Positions 12,400 to 24,379 of a stretch of DNA of 64,000 bases are shown here, piece by piece. How positions within the stretch are numbered: the first letter of the stretch is position 1; every line of letters begins with the position of its first letter. The notes beneath the pieces were generated by a model. That model was not told the DNA's origin and did not search any database. It saw nothing but the letters and a program-made list of their open reading frames with translations. Location: NCBI GenBank assembly GCA_028583685.1, contig JAMXIF010001253.1, forward strand, positions 29,769,776-29,833,775. Reading direction: 5' to 3'. A program made the translations under genes and the position numbers. This stretch comes from Petaurus breviceps papuanus. Lineage: Eukaryota; Chordata; Mammalia; Diprotodontia; Petauridae.

Positions 12400-12760
12400 C
12401 TGCTGGCAAATACTCTCTCCATTCCCCTTTTCACCTGTTAAAGTCCTAAAGATATTTTAAAGCCCAGCTCATACGCAACCCTCTCCATGAAGCTTTCCCT
12501 GCCCAAGTTTTCCTTGGCCAATCCAGCCCTCATTGGCCTGAACGTCTAGTCACTGAGAATCTGTCTTCCCAGAAAAGAGCACTGAGATTTTTTTTTATAT
12601 TCAGTGCCTTTGTCTCATATGTATTAGACATGTCTTCTCAATCAAACTTTGAATTCTTGGAAGGCAGAGATCATTTATGTCTTCTACTTCTGAGTCCCCC
12701 ACTGGCATAGCAGTGAGTACATAGCAACACACCTTTAGGGAATACTGATTGGTTAATTGT
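12400..12760 (+). repeat. L2 LINE 3' UTR
   Basis: 'aaagcccagctcatacgcaa', 'tccatgaagctttccctgcc', 'ttcttggaaggcagagatca' and the terminal 'gcagtgagtacatagcaaca' follow the L2 3' UTR order. Confidence 0.8.
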
Positions 12761-12779
12761 TTCTAGAAAGCTTATTAAA

Positions 12780-13595
12780 ATGCAAACCTTGGGGATTTCC
12801 CTGGTAAGATGGCTGTCTAAGAGGTTACTTTTGTACTGGAGTCTGGTCCATTTGCATACTTCATCAGCATGAGGACAGGGTGAGATGAAACAGATGTCAT
12901 CTCTCCATCTGGAGAATGCTACAGAATTGCTTTCCAAGAGAATCATGGTGAGATGTAAATGTAGTGCCTTGGAGAGACTGGACCACGCATGGACATTCTG
13001 TAACTAGTTTTGATTGGCAAGAACCTTTTTCTGCTGGCTGCATAGCCAGAAATGTCAGTGTTTTTAAAAAGGTCTGAGTCAGCTCCAGACATTTCTTCAT
13101 CTCACTGTCTTCAGCACGCTGGAGGTATGACTGCCATTGGGAGAAAGACTGAAAGGAAAGGGGCTATAGGGTCTTCACTTTCTCAGGCCATCAGCCCTTT
13201 AAGAAATGGTTCCTCCATGACCTTCTCATTTATTCCTTTCTATGCTAGGTACAGAGAATAGAAACTCTAAATAAGGAAGAACAAGTCACAGGAATACAGG
13301 AGTCAGAATTGGGTTTTACAGTATTAGAGCCCCAAGGAGCAAGGACTCATCTTCAGTAGTGACCTTCAGGACTCTAACCCAGTGAAAGGATTCACTCAGC
13401 AGTCATTCCATAACTAGACATGAACTTGGTGGGAACAATTCTAGGTAGGCATTGAGTTAAGTTTTGAGCCTAAAACTCACCCCAGAATGAAGTAGTATAG
13501 GAGAAAATGTTTGTACATTTGTTCTTGCTATATCTTAGAAGTAAATACCCTTTTATAATAGCTAATTGATGTTAAATGGTTAGACAGAACATAGT
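12780..13595. other. Unassigned DNA
   Basis: The 'ggtaagatggctgtctaaga' near 12801 resembles an L1 5' start, but the rest is not recognised. ORFs of about 70-90 codons occur on both strands without splice context. Confidence 0.35.
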
Positions 13596-14054
13596 CGATT
13601 GGGGGCTTGAGCTGATGGCAGGAAAAAAATATTTCACGAATCCCACAAAGTACCTGAGAACACTAATGGAGAGATATAGTCTGTCTGACTCTAGGAGAGT
13701 GAGCTAGAATATATTTGTTATAGTTACAAGCTCACATCCTCCTCGAAACCTAAAAACATCTGAAAATGTGCCAAGTAAACTAAAAACACAACAAGGTGAC
13801 AGGAAAGAAATACCTACAAGGAAGCCATCACCAAAAAAGTCAATGTGGAGACTGAAAAAATGAGGAAGTAATCTCTTAATCCAAGAAAAAATAAAGTAGG
13901 GAAATTGAATGTCGTTATACTACTCCAAAAGAATGAAATAATTAAAATTAGAACTCCAGAAAAAGAGAATGTAATGGTCACAATCCATATCAGTCTGCCA
14001 TTCTCCTACTCAGAGTAAGTGGAAATTATAAGAAAACAATAAGGAGATAAGGAG

Positions 14055-14155
14055 TGAATTTCAATTCAATTAAATAAATATTGATTAGTATATAAGACAC
14101 TATGCTAAAAGCTTGAAATATAAACAAAAAATTCCTGTTCACAAGGCATTTACAT
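14055..14155 (+). repeat. L3/CR1-like fragment
   Basis: 'ttcaattaaataaatattga' then 'gttcacaaggcatttacatt' is a short diverged piece of the dispersed LINE module. Confidence 0.5.
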
Positions 14156-14159
14156 TTTC

Positions 14160-15222
14160 TGAATGAAATTAAAATTCTTTATGAAAAACTCAAAAGGAAA
14201 AAAATTGCACAAATTTAGCTAAAATTAAAAGGGAAGTAACTAGAGAGAAAAAAATCTTTGCAGCAAGTTTCCCTGATCTCTTTCCCAAGATATATAGGCA
14301 GCTGATTCAATTTATAAAAATAAAAGACAATGGTCAAAGGATAAGAACAGGCAATTTTCAGAGGAAGAAATTCAAACTATCCACGGTAATATTAAAATAT
14401 GTTCCTAATCATGAATAATTAGAGAAACAATATTAAAGCAACTCTGAGGTTCTGCCTCACACCCATCCAATTGGCAAAACTGACCAAAAAAAAGAAAAAT
14501 GACAAATGTTGAAAGGGAAACAAGTATATTAATGCACTGTGGGTGGAACTAAGAATTGGTCCAGACATTCTGGAAAGCATTTTGGAACTATGCTCCAAAA
14601 GCCACCAAACTCTGCATGCCCTTTGAACCAGAGATTTTTACTGTTAGGTCTATGCCACAAAGAGATCAAAGAAAAAAGGAAAATGACCTATATGTACAAA
14701 AACATTTAGAGAAGCTCTTTTTGTAGTAGCAATTAACTAGAAACTAAAGGAATGCCCATCAACTGGGAAATGGGCTAAAAGACTATGATATATAAATATA
14801 ATGGAATACTATTACACCACAAGAAAGATGAAAAGTTCCAGAGAAATCTGGGAAGACTTGTATGAACTGATGCACAGTGAAGTGAGTGGAACCAGGAAAA
14901 TAATTTATGCAATAAGGATGATAATAACAACAACATTGCAAAGACAAGCATCTTTTAAAGACTTTAAGAGATCTGATCAATGCAAAACAATCAACCACAA
15001 TTCCAGATTCCCCATAATAAATCATGCTGTTTACCTTCTGGCAGAAAATTGATCTCCTCAAGCTGCAGATTAAGGCATGTATTTTTTGGATATGGCCGAT
15101 GTGGGATTTAGTTTTGCTTGACTATGCATATTTGTTACAAGGATTTTATTTTTTAGTTTTTTCATTGGGGGTAAAGAGAAGATGGAAAAACAGGAGATAT
15201 TTTACTCATGGAAAACAATATT
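14160..15222 (+). mobile_element. 5'-truncated L1 (ORF2 C-terminus plus 3' UTR)
   Basis: The ORF2 end is visible as 'atggtcaaaggataagaaca', 'cactgtgggtggaactaaga', 'catgccctttgaaccagaga' and 'ggaatactattacaccacaa'. The old-style 3' UTR follows ('aatttgttttgc'-like blocks and 'tgactatgcatatttgttac'). Reading frames are broken. It lies inside ORF1-like sequence of another L1, so it inserted later. Confidence 0.85.
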
Positions 15223-15929
15223 TGAAACTAAATTTTTAAAAACTCAAAATGGGTTTTTAGATGTAAAATTGAAAAATCTTAGAAAAGCATTTGACTACCC
15301 TGAAAAAATGGAGGAGGAACTAAAAATATTCAATGAACCGATAAGAAATATTAAAATAAAAATTGAAAACTACCTAAGATACCTACTATCAAAAGCATCT
15401 GACCTAGAGAACAGGGTTTGGGGAGACAATCTAAGAATTATTGATTTCCCACAACAGTATAATGAAACAAAAACTGAAATACCATGTTTCTGGAAATCAT
15501 AAAAGAAAATTGCCCCAAAGTATTGAAACTAGAAGGCAAAATATAGATCGATAGAATCTGTCAGTCACCATCAGATTAAAATCACCCTCCTTATGAATAA
15601 TTTGATGAATAACTCATCCAGACATGGGATTTTCAAGTTCTAGAATTCCCAAGTCAATGAGAAAATATTGCCATTGAGCAGGAGAAGGCAGATTGTAATA
15701 AAGAAACTTTACTCAAAATCCCATAGGACTCTCTATCAGCAACAAGAAAGGAAAGGAAGTAGCAGAATATGACCTACTAAAAAGCAAAGTAAATTAACCC
15801 AAGAATAATTTATCCTGCAAAATTGAGCATAATCTTATGGTGGAAAAATTTAGTTTAGCAGAATTCATGATTTCTAATCATTTCTTTTGAAAAAAAAAAA
15901 AAAGCCAAAGTTAGGGGAAATCTCTGAAA

Positions 15930-16315
15930 TGAAAACAGAGCAATTTGATTTGGAGTCACACAACTTTTCAGTCCTGGCTCTGACACTTGCTAAGTGTGAC
16001 CCTGGGGAGGCACTTGACCCTTAGTACATCAGTTTTCTTTTCTGTAAAATTAGGGAATTGGACTAACTGATCTCTGAAGTTCCTGTTAATGGAACCATGA
16101 TTCAGAGAACTGACAAAAGAAACTATAGAAAGAGCATTGAACTTGGGGTCACAAGACCTGAGTTCAAATCCAAGTTCTGGTGCTGTCTTGGCTATTTTGG
16201 GCAAGTCATTTAAATTCTCTTGATCTCAGCATCTTCATCTATAAAATGAGTGAGTTGGAGATGATGACTTCCAAGGCCTTTTCCAGCTGAAGATAAAGGA
16301 TTCTTTGATGTTGTG
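15930..16315 (+). repeat. Two tandem MIR copies, sense
   Basis: Copy 1 (15930-16090) has 'ctctgacacttgctaagtgt' and 'gaattggactaactgatctc'. Copy 2 (16115-16315) has 'cacaagacctgagttcaaat', 'gggcaagtcatttaaattct' and 'ctataaaatgagtgagttgg'. They are independent insertions of the same family. Confidence 0.8.
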
Positions 16316-16610
16316 ACTTAAAATAAACAAGTTTGACTACCTTGAAAGGCCCAGGAGATGACCCAGTGCTTACCTTCTTCTGAACGGGAAGAAAAGAAAT
16401 ATTAAAAAAAAAAAAGCCTAGAGAAACAAAAAAAAGGAGAGGGAAAACAGTATTCATTGTAACTGAGACTTCATAGGTGAATGTCATTCAAATAAAGGGA
16501 TGGGAATGAAAAAAGGAATCTCATTGATCACACTCTAATCTGAACCAGTCAAGGAAAGGTTTTAATTTATTTTTTTCACTAGTGTAGGTACATAAAGAAA
16601 TCAAGACTAG

Positions 16611-16760
16611 GGCAGCTAGGTGGTGGTGAGTAAAGCTCTGGCCCTAGAGTTGGGAGGACCTGAGTTCTGTTCAGCCTTACACACTTAACACCCACACAAA
16701 AAAACTAGCCGTGTAACCTTGGGCAAGTTACTTAACCCCAATTGCCCTCCAAAAGAAAAA
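16611..16760 (+). mobile_element. Marsupial tRNA-like SINE with TSDs
   Basis: It starts 'ggcagctaggtggtggtgag' and carries the family's A/C-rich segment ('acttaacacccacacaaaaa') and 'cttgggcaagttacttaacc'. The near-perfect direct repeats AAATCAAGACTAG (about 16598-16610) and AAATCAAAACTAG (16761-16773) are its target-site duplications. Confidence 0.88.
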
Positions 16761-16973
16761 AAATCAAAACTAGTTGAAATTCATCTATAATTAACTCTGT
16801 GCTTTTTATTTTAAAAATTTTAAATGGATATCTGGATGTCAGTAAGGTTTTATTTAAAAAAAAAAAAAACCTGTTTTATTGACCAAAATAAATAAAATAA
16901 TCAGAGACCTGTCCTGGAATAGGGATGGGAGGCAAGGAAGAGAGGAGTCTACCCCCTACCTCCTGGACCCTCA

Positions 16974-16974
<1 letters not shown>

Positions 16975-17017
<43 letters not shown>

Positions 17018-17025
17018 ACACACAC
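16975..17025. repeat. (CA)n microsatellite
   Basis: About 50 bp of CA dinucleotides with one T interruption. Confidence 0.97.
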
Positions 17026-17039
17026 CCCTAGTCTGTATG

Positions 17040-17565
17040 ACTAACCACCTGAAAAGTGCTCAAAAATCATTGTTAATCAGAGAAATGGACAATAAAACAA
17101 ACTTGAGATATATCAACTCAAATCTATCAAACTAGCAAGGATGACAAAAGATTAGAAAATTTATTGTTGAAACGGTTGTAAAAAGATAGGCACACCAACT
17201 TTCAATTGCTTAAGCCATTAATTGGTTCTATCTTGCTGGGCAACAATTTAAAACTTTGCTATAAAAACTACTATATTACTATAGTAGTGACATATATAGA
17301 GATATCACTATTGAGACTAGATCTATAAAGAACAAGCTTCTCTTAGGCCCAAAGGTGTTCATAGTGGCATCATTTGTGATAACAAAAAGCTATAAACAAA
17401 ATCTGTGCACAAGGATTGGGGAAAGACTAAACAAATGATTGTGTAATAATATATTGGCATATTACTAGACTATAAGGAATGATGATTATGAGGGGCTGAG
17501 AGACATATGGGAAGACCTGCGTATGAAATGACGAAGGAAGAACGAAGGAAGCAGAGTCAAATGAA
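17040..17565 (+). mobile_element. Old L1 ORF2 3' fragment
   Basis: 'gttaatcagagaaatggaca', 'tctatcaaactagcaaggat' and 'aaggattggggaaagactaa' match the order of L1 ORF2 C-terminal blocks. High divergence and many stops suggest an ancient L1M-like copy. Confidence 0.65.
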
Positions 17566-17577
17566 GATGGATGGATG

Positions 17578-17620
<43 letters not shown>

Positions 17621-17632
17621 GGATAGATAGAT
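17563..17632. repeat. (GGAT/GATA)n microsatellite
   Basis: A tetranucleotide array directly at the end of the old L1 piece. It yields a spurious minus-strand ORF. Confidence 0.95.
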
Positions 17633-17636
17633 GATA

Positions 17637-17905
17637 AACATTTATATAGTTCTGTATAGTTGACAAAGTGTCTTACATACATTGACTTATTAGAGCCTTA
17701 AAACATCCTTGTGAGGGATATAGTAAAAACAACAATAATAGTTATTATCATGACTATTATCTCCATTTTGCAGATATGGAAACTGATGTCCAGAGGGATT
17801 AAGTGACTTGTCCATGGTCTCACAACTAACATACATCAGAGGTAGTACTCAAACCTAGGACTTTCTGACTCTCTGTCCCAACCTCTGGCCACTGCTTATA
17901 ACAAT
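17637..17905 (-). repeat. MIR/MIR3-type SINE, antisense
   Basis: Near full length: 'aaacatttatatagttctgt', 'aaaacatccttgtgagggat', 'cagatatggaaactgatgtc' and 'gtactcaaacctaggacttt'. Confidence 0.85.
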
Positions 17906-18429
17906 GTAAATAAAAATAAGACAAACTCTTGAATCTTAATACTTTTCTGTCAGAGTTAAAGAGCTCATCCTTTATGAAATGCTGTTAAACAATTTATTCC
18001 AACCACCTCCCTGGGTCTCAGGTCCATTAGCCCTAAAATGCAGAGGTTTAAACTAAAAGATCTCTGAAGGGATCCCTGCCAGCTCTCAATCAATAATCCC
18101 ATGAGTCAGTAAATGAACTTGTTTTTGGTGAAGGCATTTTTTAGGGGGGTTGTTTGAGGGTTCACTGGGGAGTGTCTGTAAATTATCTATAAAAATCTAT
18201 AAATTATCCCCCAAAACAAACAAAAAGAATATGAACCTTTCAATGTCATCTTTCCATGCCATCTTGCTATCACCTTTAGCAGAGCTCTTCTCTGCCTGAC
18301 AAAATGGAATTTGAAACAGATTTACTTGTGGTGGAAAGAACAGGAGGGATGCTTTGCCTTGGCTCTAGCTTTTCAGCTTACAAAGAACTTTCACATACAT
18401 GGTCTAATTTGATCTTTTAAAAAATTAAA

Positions 18430-18965
18430 GGGTATATCGGCAACCACACAGGCATACCCAGGATAGCTGCTAGCACAGGTTCTTAGATCTGTTTAACTAG
18501 GAAAGATAGCTGTTTAAGGGGTCAACAATCTTCTTTTTAATGATATTCACTAGTTCAGGGGAAAAGTCAGCACCTGTTCTTCAGAGAAAATACAAGCAGA
18601 GAAATGAAGACCAACAGACAGAGCCCTGACTCCCTGAATCAACTATATACTTTACATACATCCCTGGATCAAGAGAGCCTTTACATCTGAGCAGTCAGGG
18701 AGTTCTGAACTTACAGCCACTCAGAATCTCAACCAGGGAATCACAAGATACTTCTCATAAGCGAGCCCCCAAAGCAAAATACCAACTCAGAGCATATATA
18801 CACTTCTCAGAGCCACAAGTCATCATAACCTTCATGACTCAATACCTGATTAGAAATTAGCAAAAGGTGTGAAAGCCTTCCTACAAGCAAGCCTCCTGTA
18901 AGCAAGCTTCCCTTAATGGGCTCCACCTGAGGTCTATTGATGGGCAGGGAAGATCTTAAATCCCA
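18430..18965 (+). repeat. Unassigned 540-bp repeat-like block
   Basis: It begins around 'tatcggcaaccacacaggca' and ends near 'attaacattacaagaggcat'. It is flanked on the left by a MIR-like start ('caaagaactttcacatacat') and on the right by a GT microsatellite and another MIR. The sharp boundaries and the feel of the sequence suggest a dispersed repeat. I cannot assign a family, and the orientation is nominal. Confidence 0.4.
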
Positions 18966-18994
18966 TTAACATTACAAGAGGCATCTCGCATATA

Positions 18995-19045
18995 CATAAA
19001 ATATATATATATGTGTGTGTATGTGTGCGTGTGTGTGTGTGTATA
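18995..19045. repeat. AT/GT-rich microsatellite
   Basis: A short (TA)n then (TG)n tract. Confidence 0.85.
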
Positions 19046-19046
19046 A

Positions 19047-19250
19047 TACTTTAAGGTTTGCCAAGAACTTTCCTCATAAACACCTTATGAAATAGATGTA
19101 GTGCAAGTATTATACTCATTTTAACAGAGGAAGAATCTAAGGTTTAAAAAGGTGAAGTGACTTATTCTTGTTCACCTATCTCACCTATCCCTTCAGAGCC
19201 AGGATTTAAACCCAGAACCCTCAATTCGAAGTTGATCCTTCTTTCTGCTA
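19047..19250 (-). repeat. MIR-type SINE, antisense
   Basis: 'actttaaggtttgccaagaa', 'ccttatgaaatagatgtagt' and 'aggatttaaacccagaaccc' are the reversed MIR3-like order. Confidence 0.8.
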
Positions 19251-19349
19251 TATTTTACTATTTCTTGATTTTGAAGGTGATGAATACTCAGAACTTTTTG
19301 CCAGCTTCATCTTGTAGGAGTCTTTTTTACTTATATATTGGGGTATTAG

Positions 19350-19579
19350 GTAGTTAGGTGATACAGTGGCTGAAGTCAGGAAGACTCATCTTCCTGAGTT
19401 CAAATCCAGCCTCAGGTTAGCTGTGTGACCCTGGGCAAGTTATTTAACCTGTTTGCCTCAGTTCCTCATCTTTAAAATGAGCTGGAGAAGAAAATGCAAA
19501 CCACTCCAGTATCTTTACCAAGAAAACCCCCAAAAGATCACTAAGAGTCAGATAACTGAAAAACAACAGAACAATAACA
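19350..19579 (+). mobile_element. Marsupial SINE (Mar/Ther-like) with TSDs
   Basis: Core 'ctgtgtgaccctgggcaagt', then 'aaaatgagctggagaagaaa', 'tatctttaccaagaaaaccc' and a terminal 'aacaacagaacaataaca'. The 12-bp duplication ATTGGGGTATTA is at 19338-19349 and 19580-19591. The same family occurs at 42.95, 58.93 and 60.24 kb. Confidence 0.9.
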
Positions 19580-20009
19580 ATTGGGGTATTAATTAGATTT
19601 AGGAAATCTGGGACCCAATATGAACCAATCAACTGCCCTGTGAAATGTAACCAGGACTATCTCTGGACGTGTCCAAAGCTCCTCTTCTTGACTGCATCCA
19701 GTCATGAATGCCTCTGCACTGAAGATCTTAATACTCTGAGGTGATGGAAAAGTCCCCTTATTGGCTACTGAGCAGCAAAAGCAAATGATTCAGTGGATGT
19801 TTTTAAGAGAGAAGCCCCACTCTCAGTTCTTTCTACACTTCTTGCCGTGGATCACATTGAAACTTATGGATTAAGCCATTTCCCATGTGGGGTGGAAGAA
19901 GGATGGCTTGCCTTGTCCTTAGTCCCGGATGCCATGTGGCACATAACATGCATGTCCTGTCGAGATGAGCCTCAGCCTGGCTCTTTGACTGTTTTTTTCA
20001 TGTTTTTCC

Positions 20010-20145
20010 CCTTGATTGTAGTTGACTGTATCTCATTTGATCTTCATGACAAGTAGGTATTCAGGCTTAATTATCCTTATTTTATAGATGAGGTCAAGTG
20101 ATTTGCCCAAAGTTACACAGCTAGTAAAGTAGTGCTAGGAAGGTT
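20010..20145 (-). repeat. MIR-type SINE, antisense
   Basis: 'ctcatttgatcttcatgaca', 'ttatagatgaggtcaagtga' and 'gttacacagctagtaaagta'. Confidence 0.8.
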
Positions 20146-20344
20146 TGATAGGATGGTATCAAGACAAGTAAATCTTAAGGCAGGGGCCCTGGGCAGCCAG
20201 AAAGCAGTGGGCACCTGGAGTTGCAGGGACATAGGACAGAAAAAGTGAAAGTTCTTTATGAAGTTTCCCAATTGGAGGAAATATGAAGGAATCCCCAGGA
20301 CTACCGATACTAGAGTCTACCTTGGGCAAAACTGTCATCCCATT

Positions 20345-20445
20345 CATTTACTTATTCATCAGTTCATCCAATTTGCATTTATTAAGTCCCTTCTGTATTC
20401 AAGTCCTTGGGCTAAATGTTAGGGAAGATACAAAAATGTGCTAAT
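20345..20445 (+). repeat. L3/CR1-like fragment
   Basis: 'aatttgcatttattaagtcc' then 'gtccttgggctaaatgttag' is the start of the dispersed LINE module. Confidence 0.6.
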
Positions 20446-22009
20446 CATAAGCCTTCAGTCAAAGACCAGATGATTCGCTAACAGGCATGTAGTAGATGGT
20501 ATGTTTATTCATATGTGAGTTTCTGAGGCCCTTTCCAACTCTGAAGACTGTTAGATAAACTTTGCCCCGAAAGTTAAAGATTAGTCCTCTAAATGTGTCT
20601 CTGCTACTGCCCCTGTCGGTGCTCCTCTTCATCCCTTATACCTCCTTCCCTCAGCCCCCCAGTTTTCTTTCTGATGTCCAAAATCCATGAGCACAATGGA
20701 CTTATCTGAAACCCCCTAATTTAGTACCCCATTAAGACCTACTCTCTTGAGAAAGTACCTCCAAATTATAATAAATCGTCCTCCTTTCCTTTTCCTTAGT
20801 ACAAGCAACTCAGCTAGATATTAGTAGAAAATCATATTAATAATAATTCATATTCATATAGAGATTTTAGGTACAGTCTTTTCCTCATGTAATGGAAGGA
20901 TTGGATAATGGGGGTTCAGTCCTTAGAGCATGTTCAGTAAATAGCTATAGCATTTTATTTGGCTGTTGAGCCTCTGTCTCTGACACTATATATGTGACCT
21001 TGGGCAATAAATATAAGCTAATTGGTTGATTCATTAGATTGGTTGATCTAGAATGATCTAGAGAGTCTTCCAAGGGAGAATCTATTAAAGAGCTGAGCAT
21101 GGCGGAACGAGGGAAGAGGGGAGAAGAGAAGTAGAGGCTGAAAGGAATCACCAGGACCAAAGGATCATAGAAACAGTTGGAAGGGGCTTCAAAAGTCATC
21201 TAGTTCAGATGAGGAAACTGAGGCACCAAGGCACAAGTGACCAATGTTGACCTTGTTCATTTGTTTCCTCTATCCCTTCCAAAGGAGGTAAATACTATAG
21301 TGATTTATTTATTTTCCCCTCTGCACGCAGAAAACCAACTGAGAAATTAGTTGGAGTTCTCATATTTCTGATGATGTTTCAGACAGATGCTTTGGTTTAT
21401 AAAGCTGGAAACATACCCAGGCTTTAAAACAACAACACAAAACCTAGATTTTTTTAAAAAGAATCATCAAAATAACTGAGGGAATACGTAGGTCAGCGTG
21501 TTCATGATGGAGATCTCTTGTAATCTGTTTTTAAATGAAGCTTGTTTGGATTTTTTTTACTATTGTTGTTTATTTACTATTGTTATATATTTTTTACTAT
21601 TGTTTACTAAAACTCGACCTTTTGCTTCACAACTAGACAGAATATTGGCCTTGATGGGACACTTTTCACACCCCTTATGGCAACTCTACTGTTTTCAGAT
21701 GTTATGAACATTTCTCATCTTCTTTTTCTGGAACAGAAATAAAATAAACAATAATAGCATGACATATCTTGAACACACACATATACACACATACACCCAC
21801 ACACCAGCCATAGCTCATAGCATCACAATATTTAATAGCTTAAGGAAATCACAGGAGACCACCATTTTGTCCAGCCTCCAACTGGACAACTCAGTTATAG
21901 GTGCAGAAGTAGGGAATGGCTCTCTCCATTCCTTGTTGTTTCCATCGCTCAAAATAGTTCCCAGGAAAGCAAGACTGGTTCTAATCCTGCCCCTGCCCCT
22001 GCCCATTGG
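20446..22009. other. Mostly unassigned DNA with one MIR scrap
   Basis: A MIR fragment, antisense, lies at about 21178-21240 ('cagatgaggaaactgaggca'). The rest, including ORFs near 21500-22070, carries no recognisable coding signature. Confidence 0.4.
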
Positions 22010-22530
22010 GAAGCAATGGGCAAGCCAACAACCTCTCTGGGTCTCAGTTTTTCCATATGTAATAAAATGAGGGGACTGGACTAGAAAATCTCTAAGGTTC
22101 CTTGTAGCTCTAACATTTCATGATGTTCAGTGATTCAGACTTCAAAAATCTTGTACTTTTTGCTATTCATTATTGAATTAGCAAAAATGTATTGAATATC
22201 GACTATGCCCCATATTATATTTGGTCTTTGGGGACAGGAGTTTTCTCATCTGTAAAAAGCATTTACCTCACCGTGTGGTTGTGAGGATCAAATAAAATAA
22301 TATTTGTATGTTGATATTATTAGGATTGTTACTATTTACTACTACTATTATTATTACATGTGATATTTATTAGACATATTAGATAGGCAAGTCCTTGACT
22401 CTCAGTGTTCTTATCTAAAATATGTGGATAATAATCCCTGTAGTACTTTAACTCATTGAGGTTTTGTAACGCTCAAATGAAACAATGCATATAAAGCATA
22501 TTGCAGCTTTGAAGTGCTAGAGATATTTCA
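22010..22530 (+). repeat. Three MIR fragments, sense
   Basis: 22010-22130 ('ctctctgggtctcagttttt', 'gaggggactggactagaaaa'); 22235-22330 ('ttctcatctgtaaaaagcat', 'gtgaggatcaaataaaataa'); 22390-22530 ('cctgtagtactttaactcat', 'gcatataaagcatattgcag'). Gaps between them are short and AT-rich. Confidence 0.7.
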
Positions 22531-23385
22531 CCACTGGGTAGCATTGGTAGGAAGGAGAGAAGGAGTCAAAGCCGGAGGGAGAGGGAAATTCTCATGCTTA
22601 ACCTATTGGTAGAAGGGTGATGATGTCTCAAGTTTTCTATGGTTCTCAGAGAAAGTGGGTCCCTCAGGTCTCTGTCCCTCAGCTCTGCCTCTCTCTGCAG
22701 GGCAACACAAACTCATTATCTAGTGTTTGAGGTACATTGTGGATTTACCCAATCAGGAAGCAGTTTTCAAGCTCCCACCTCCAGCAAATAGCTGCTTCCT
22801 TCTTGATTTTGCTGTTTCCTGGGTTTTTCTCCATTTAGCTGTCCCATCACAAGCAAGGACCTCTCACTGCTTCTCAGTTTGAGCAAGTGGATTCATAACC
22901 TGTTCTGGAAATGAGAAACCTACCATCACCATGCTACTCTGGTGTCTCTCTCACTGTTGGTGTGGAATTCCCTTGCCATAACTGGGTCATGCCATTTTCT
23001 TTTTCACTCCCCCATGAGACACTGACTTGACCTCCCTCTTCTTTGGGTGGTGGCAGAGTGAGGTTACTTACCTAAATGTCAGTTACTATTTTATAGAGTA
23101 GGAAACTGAGACCCAGAGAGGTTGCTATTGCTTTAAATAGTTGGAATTGTGCCAACATTTTGAGAGGCATCATCATTTAGATGACCTTTAGGTCACTTCT
23201 AGGATTAATTTTTAATCCCAGAGATTCTAACTGATTTAACTTCTAGCCACACCTGGTTACCATTTACTGAATTATGTTGTAACAGTGCTACTTTGTAGTT
23301 ATACTGTAGTATAATAAATAGAAAAGGCACTGGGCTAAGCTGTCACCTTTTCTGGGCAGCCTTAATTCATCCTCACCAACCTCCC
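22531..23385. other. Unassigned DNA with a MIR scrap
   Basis: A MIR core fragment, antisense, lies near 23095-23125 ('gtaggaaactgagacccaga'). The strong donor-like site on the minus strand near 23080 is inside this MIR, so I did not call an exon. Confidence 0.4.
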
Positions 23386-23389
23386 AGCC

Positions 23390-23625
23390 TAAGCTGACAG
23401 TATTTATTCTCTTCTTCCTTAAATATACCTAGAACACTTTGTATATTTTTCCCCATCAATGCCTATATTATTCTTGTGAGAGTTCTTATTTTAAATGTCT
23501 CCATCTCTTCATTTGAATGCAAGCTCCTTGAGGACACTCTATCACTTTTATCTTTGTATCCCTAGCACCTAAGCATACTTTTTTACAAATAGAAATACTT
23601 GAGAAACATTTCTTGTTTGTTGAAT
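23390..23625 (+). repeat. L2 3' UTR
   Basis: 'aatgcaagctccttgaggac' and 'tttgtatccctagcacctaa' are the L2 3' end signature. Confidence 0.75.
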
Positions 23626-23629
23626 TAGT

Positions 23630-23795
23630 CTAAGAATCAAGATACCAGGGTTCTAGTGCTAACTCTGCCACTAGCAAGATGGGTAACCTTGGGTTAGTCA
23701 CCTCTATTGGCCTCAAGTTATACATCCATAAATGTAGGAGGTTGGATTAGTTTATCTCTAAGGACCCATTCAGATCTGGATGTGTTTTATTCCCC
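23630..23795 (+). repeat. MIR-type SINE, sense
   Basis: 'aagataccagggttctagtg', 'ctgccactagcaagatgggt' and 'gaggttggattagtttatct' type blocks in sense MIR order. Confidence 0.75.
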
Positions 23796-24379
23796 CTCAA
23801 CCCCAACCAAGTGTTTAATTTAGTGAGTAGGAATAACAGGAATTAGAGCAGTAGAACCAAATATTGCTCCATAATTGGAGAGAAAGAACATATGGAAAGA
23901 TCCAAAGGATGTCCTTCTGCCGTGGAAAGAGAATGTCTCTACAAGAATAGGAGGATTTGACAAACTTCCATTCCAAGGATACACTCCCAGGACTGCACAG
24001 ACCAGTTTGGAGACTTGCTGGGACTCAGAAAGGGTGAAGGAAAAAAATTCATAGCCACATCAATTCTATCCTGATATTCTGTAGTTCCCTTACAACCCTT
24101 AAGTGTTCAGATTTCCATGTGCTGAGATTTGGTACATATATAGTACTCTTTCTCAGGTACTTCAATAGGGCAATAGAAAAGCAATTTTTAGGTCATCCAG
24201 GAATAAATATAATTGCCCTGGAGAATGTAAGAAGCAATATAAAGGGATATAAGAAAAAGGATGAAAGACAAAATATCCCATAGAGAAAGGTTGGATATAA
24301 GCCTGGTTCTTAAACATATAAAAAAAAACAGTAAGACTAACGGTGATAGAAGGAAAAATTAGCAAAAAAAATTTAAGGA

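Larger units (their letters stand above)
13600..15880 (+). mobile_element. L1/HAL1-like ORF1 region, split by another L1
   Basis: The left part (about 13600-13990) resembles the start of L1 ORF1. The right part (about 15225-15880) has 'tctgacctagagaacagggt', 'agacaatctaagaattattg' and 'agaaaattgccccaaagtat', which are conserved marsupial L1 ORF1 blocks also present at 33.2 and 40.1 kb. The L1 3' piece at 14160-15222 lies between them. Many stops; clearly dead. Confidence 0.65.

Noticed and set aside
16330-16405. Possible minus-strand exon using GTAAGC near 16373
   Set aside because: The pyrimidine tract is a poly-T by a MIR end and the frame runs into MIR sequence. More likely repeat-derived pseudo-splice sites.
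23075-23110. Strong minus-strand donor TAG|GTAAGTAAC
   Set aside because: It lies within a MIR fragment and has no credible acceptor upstream.
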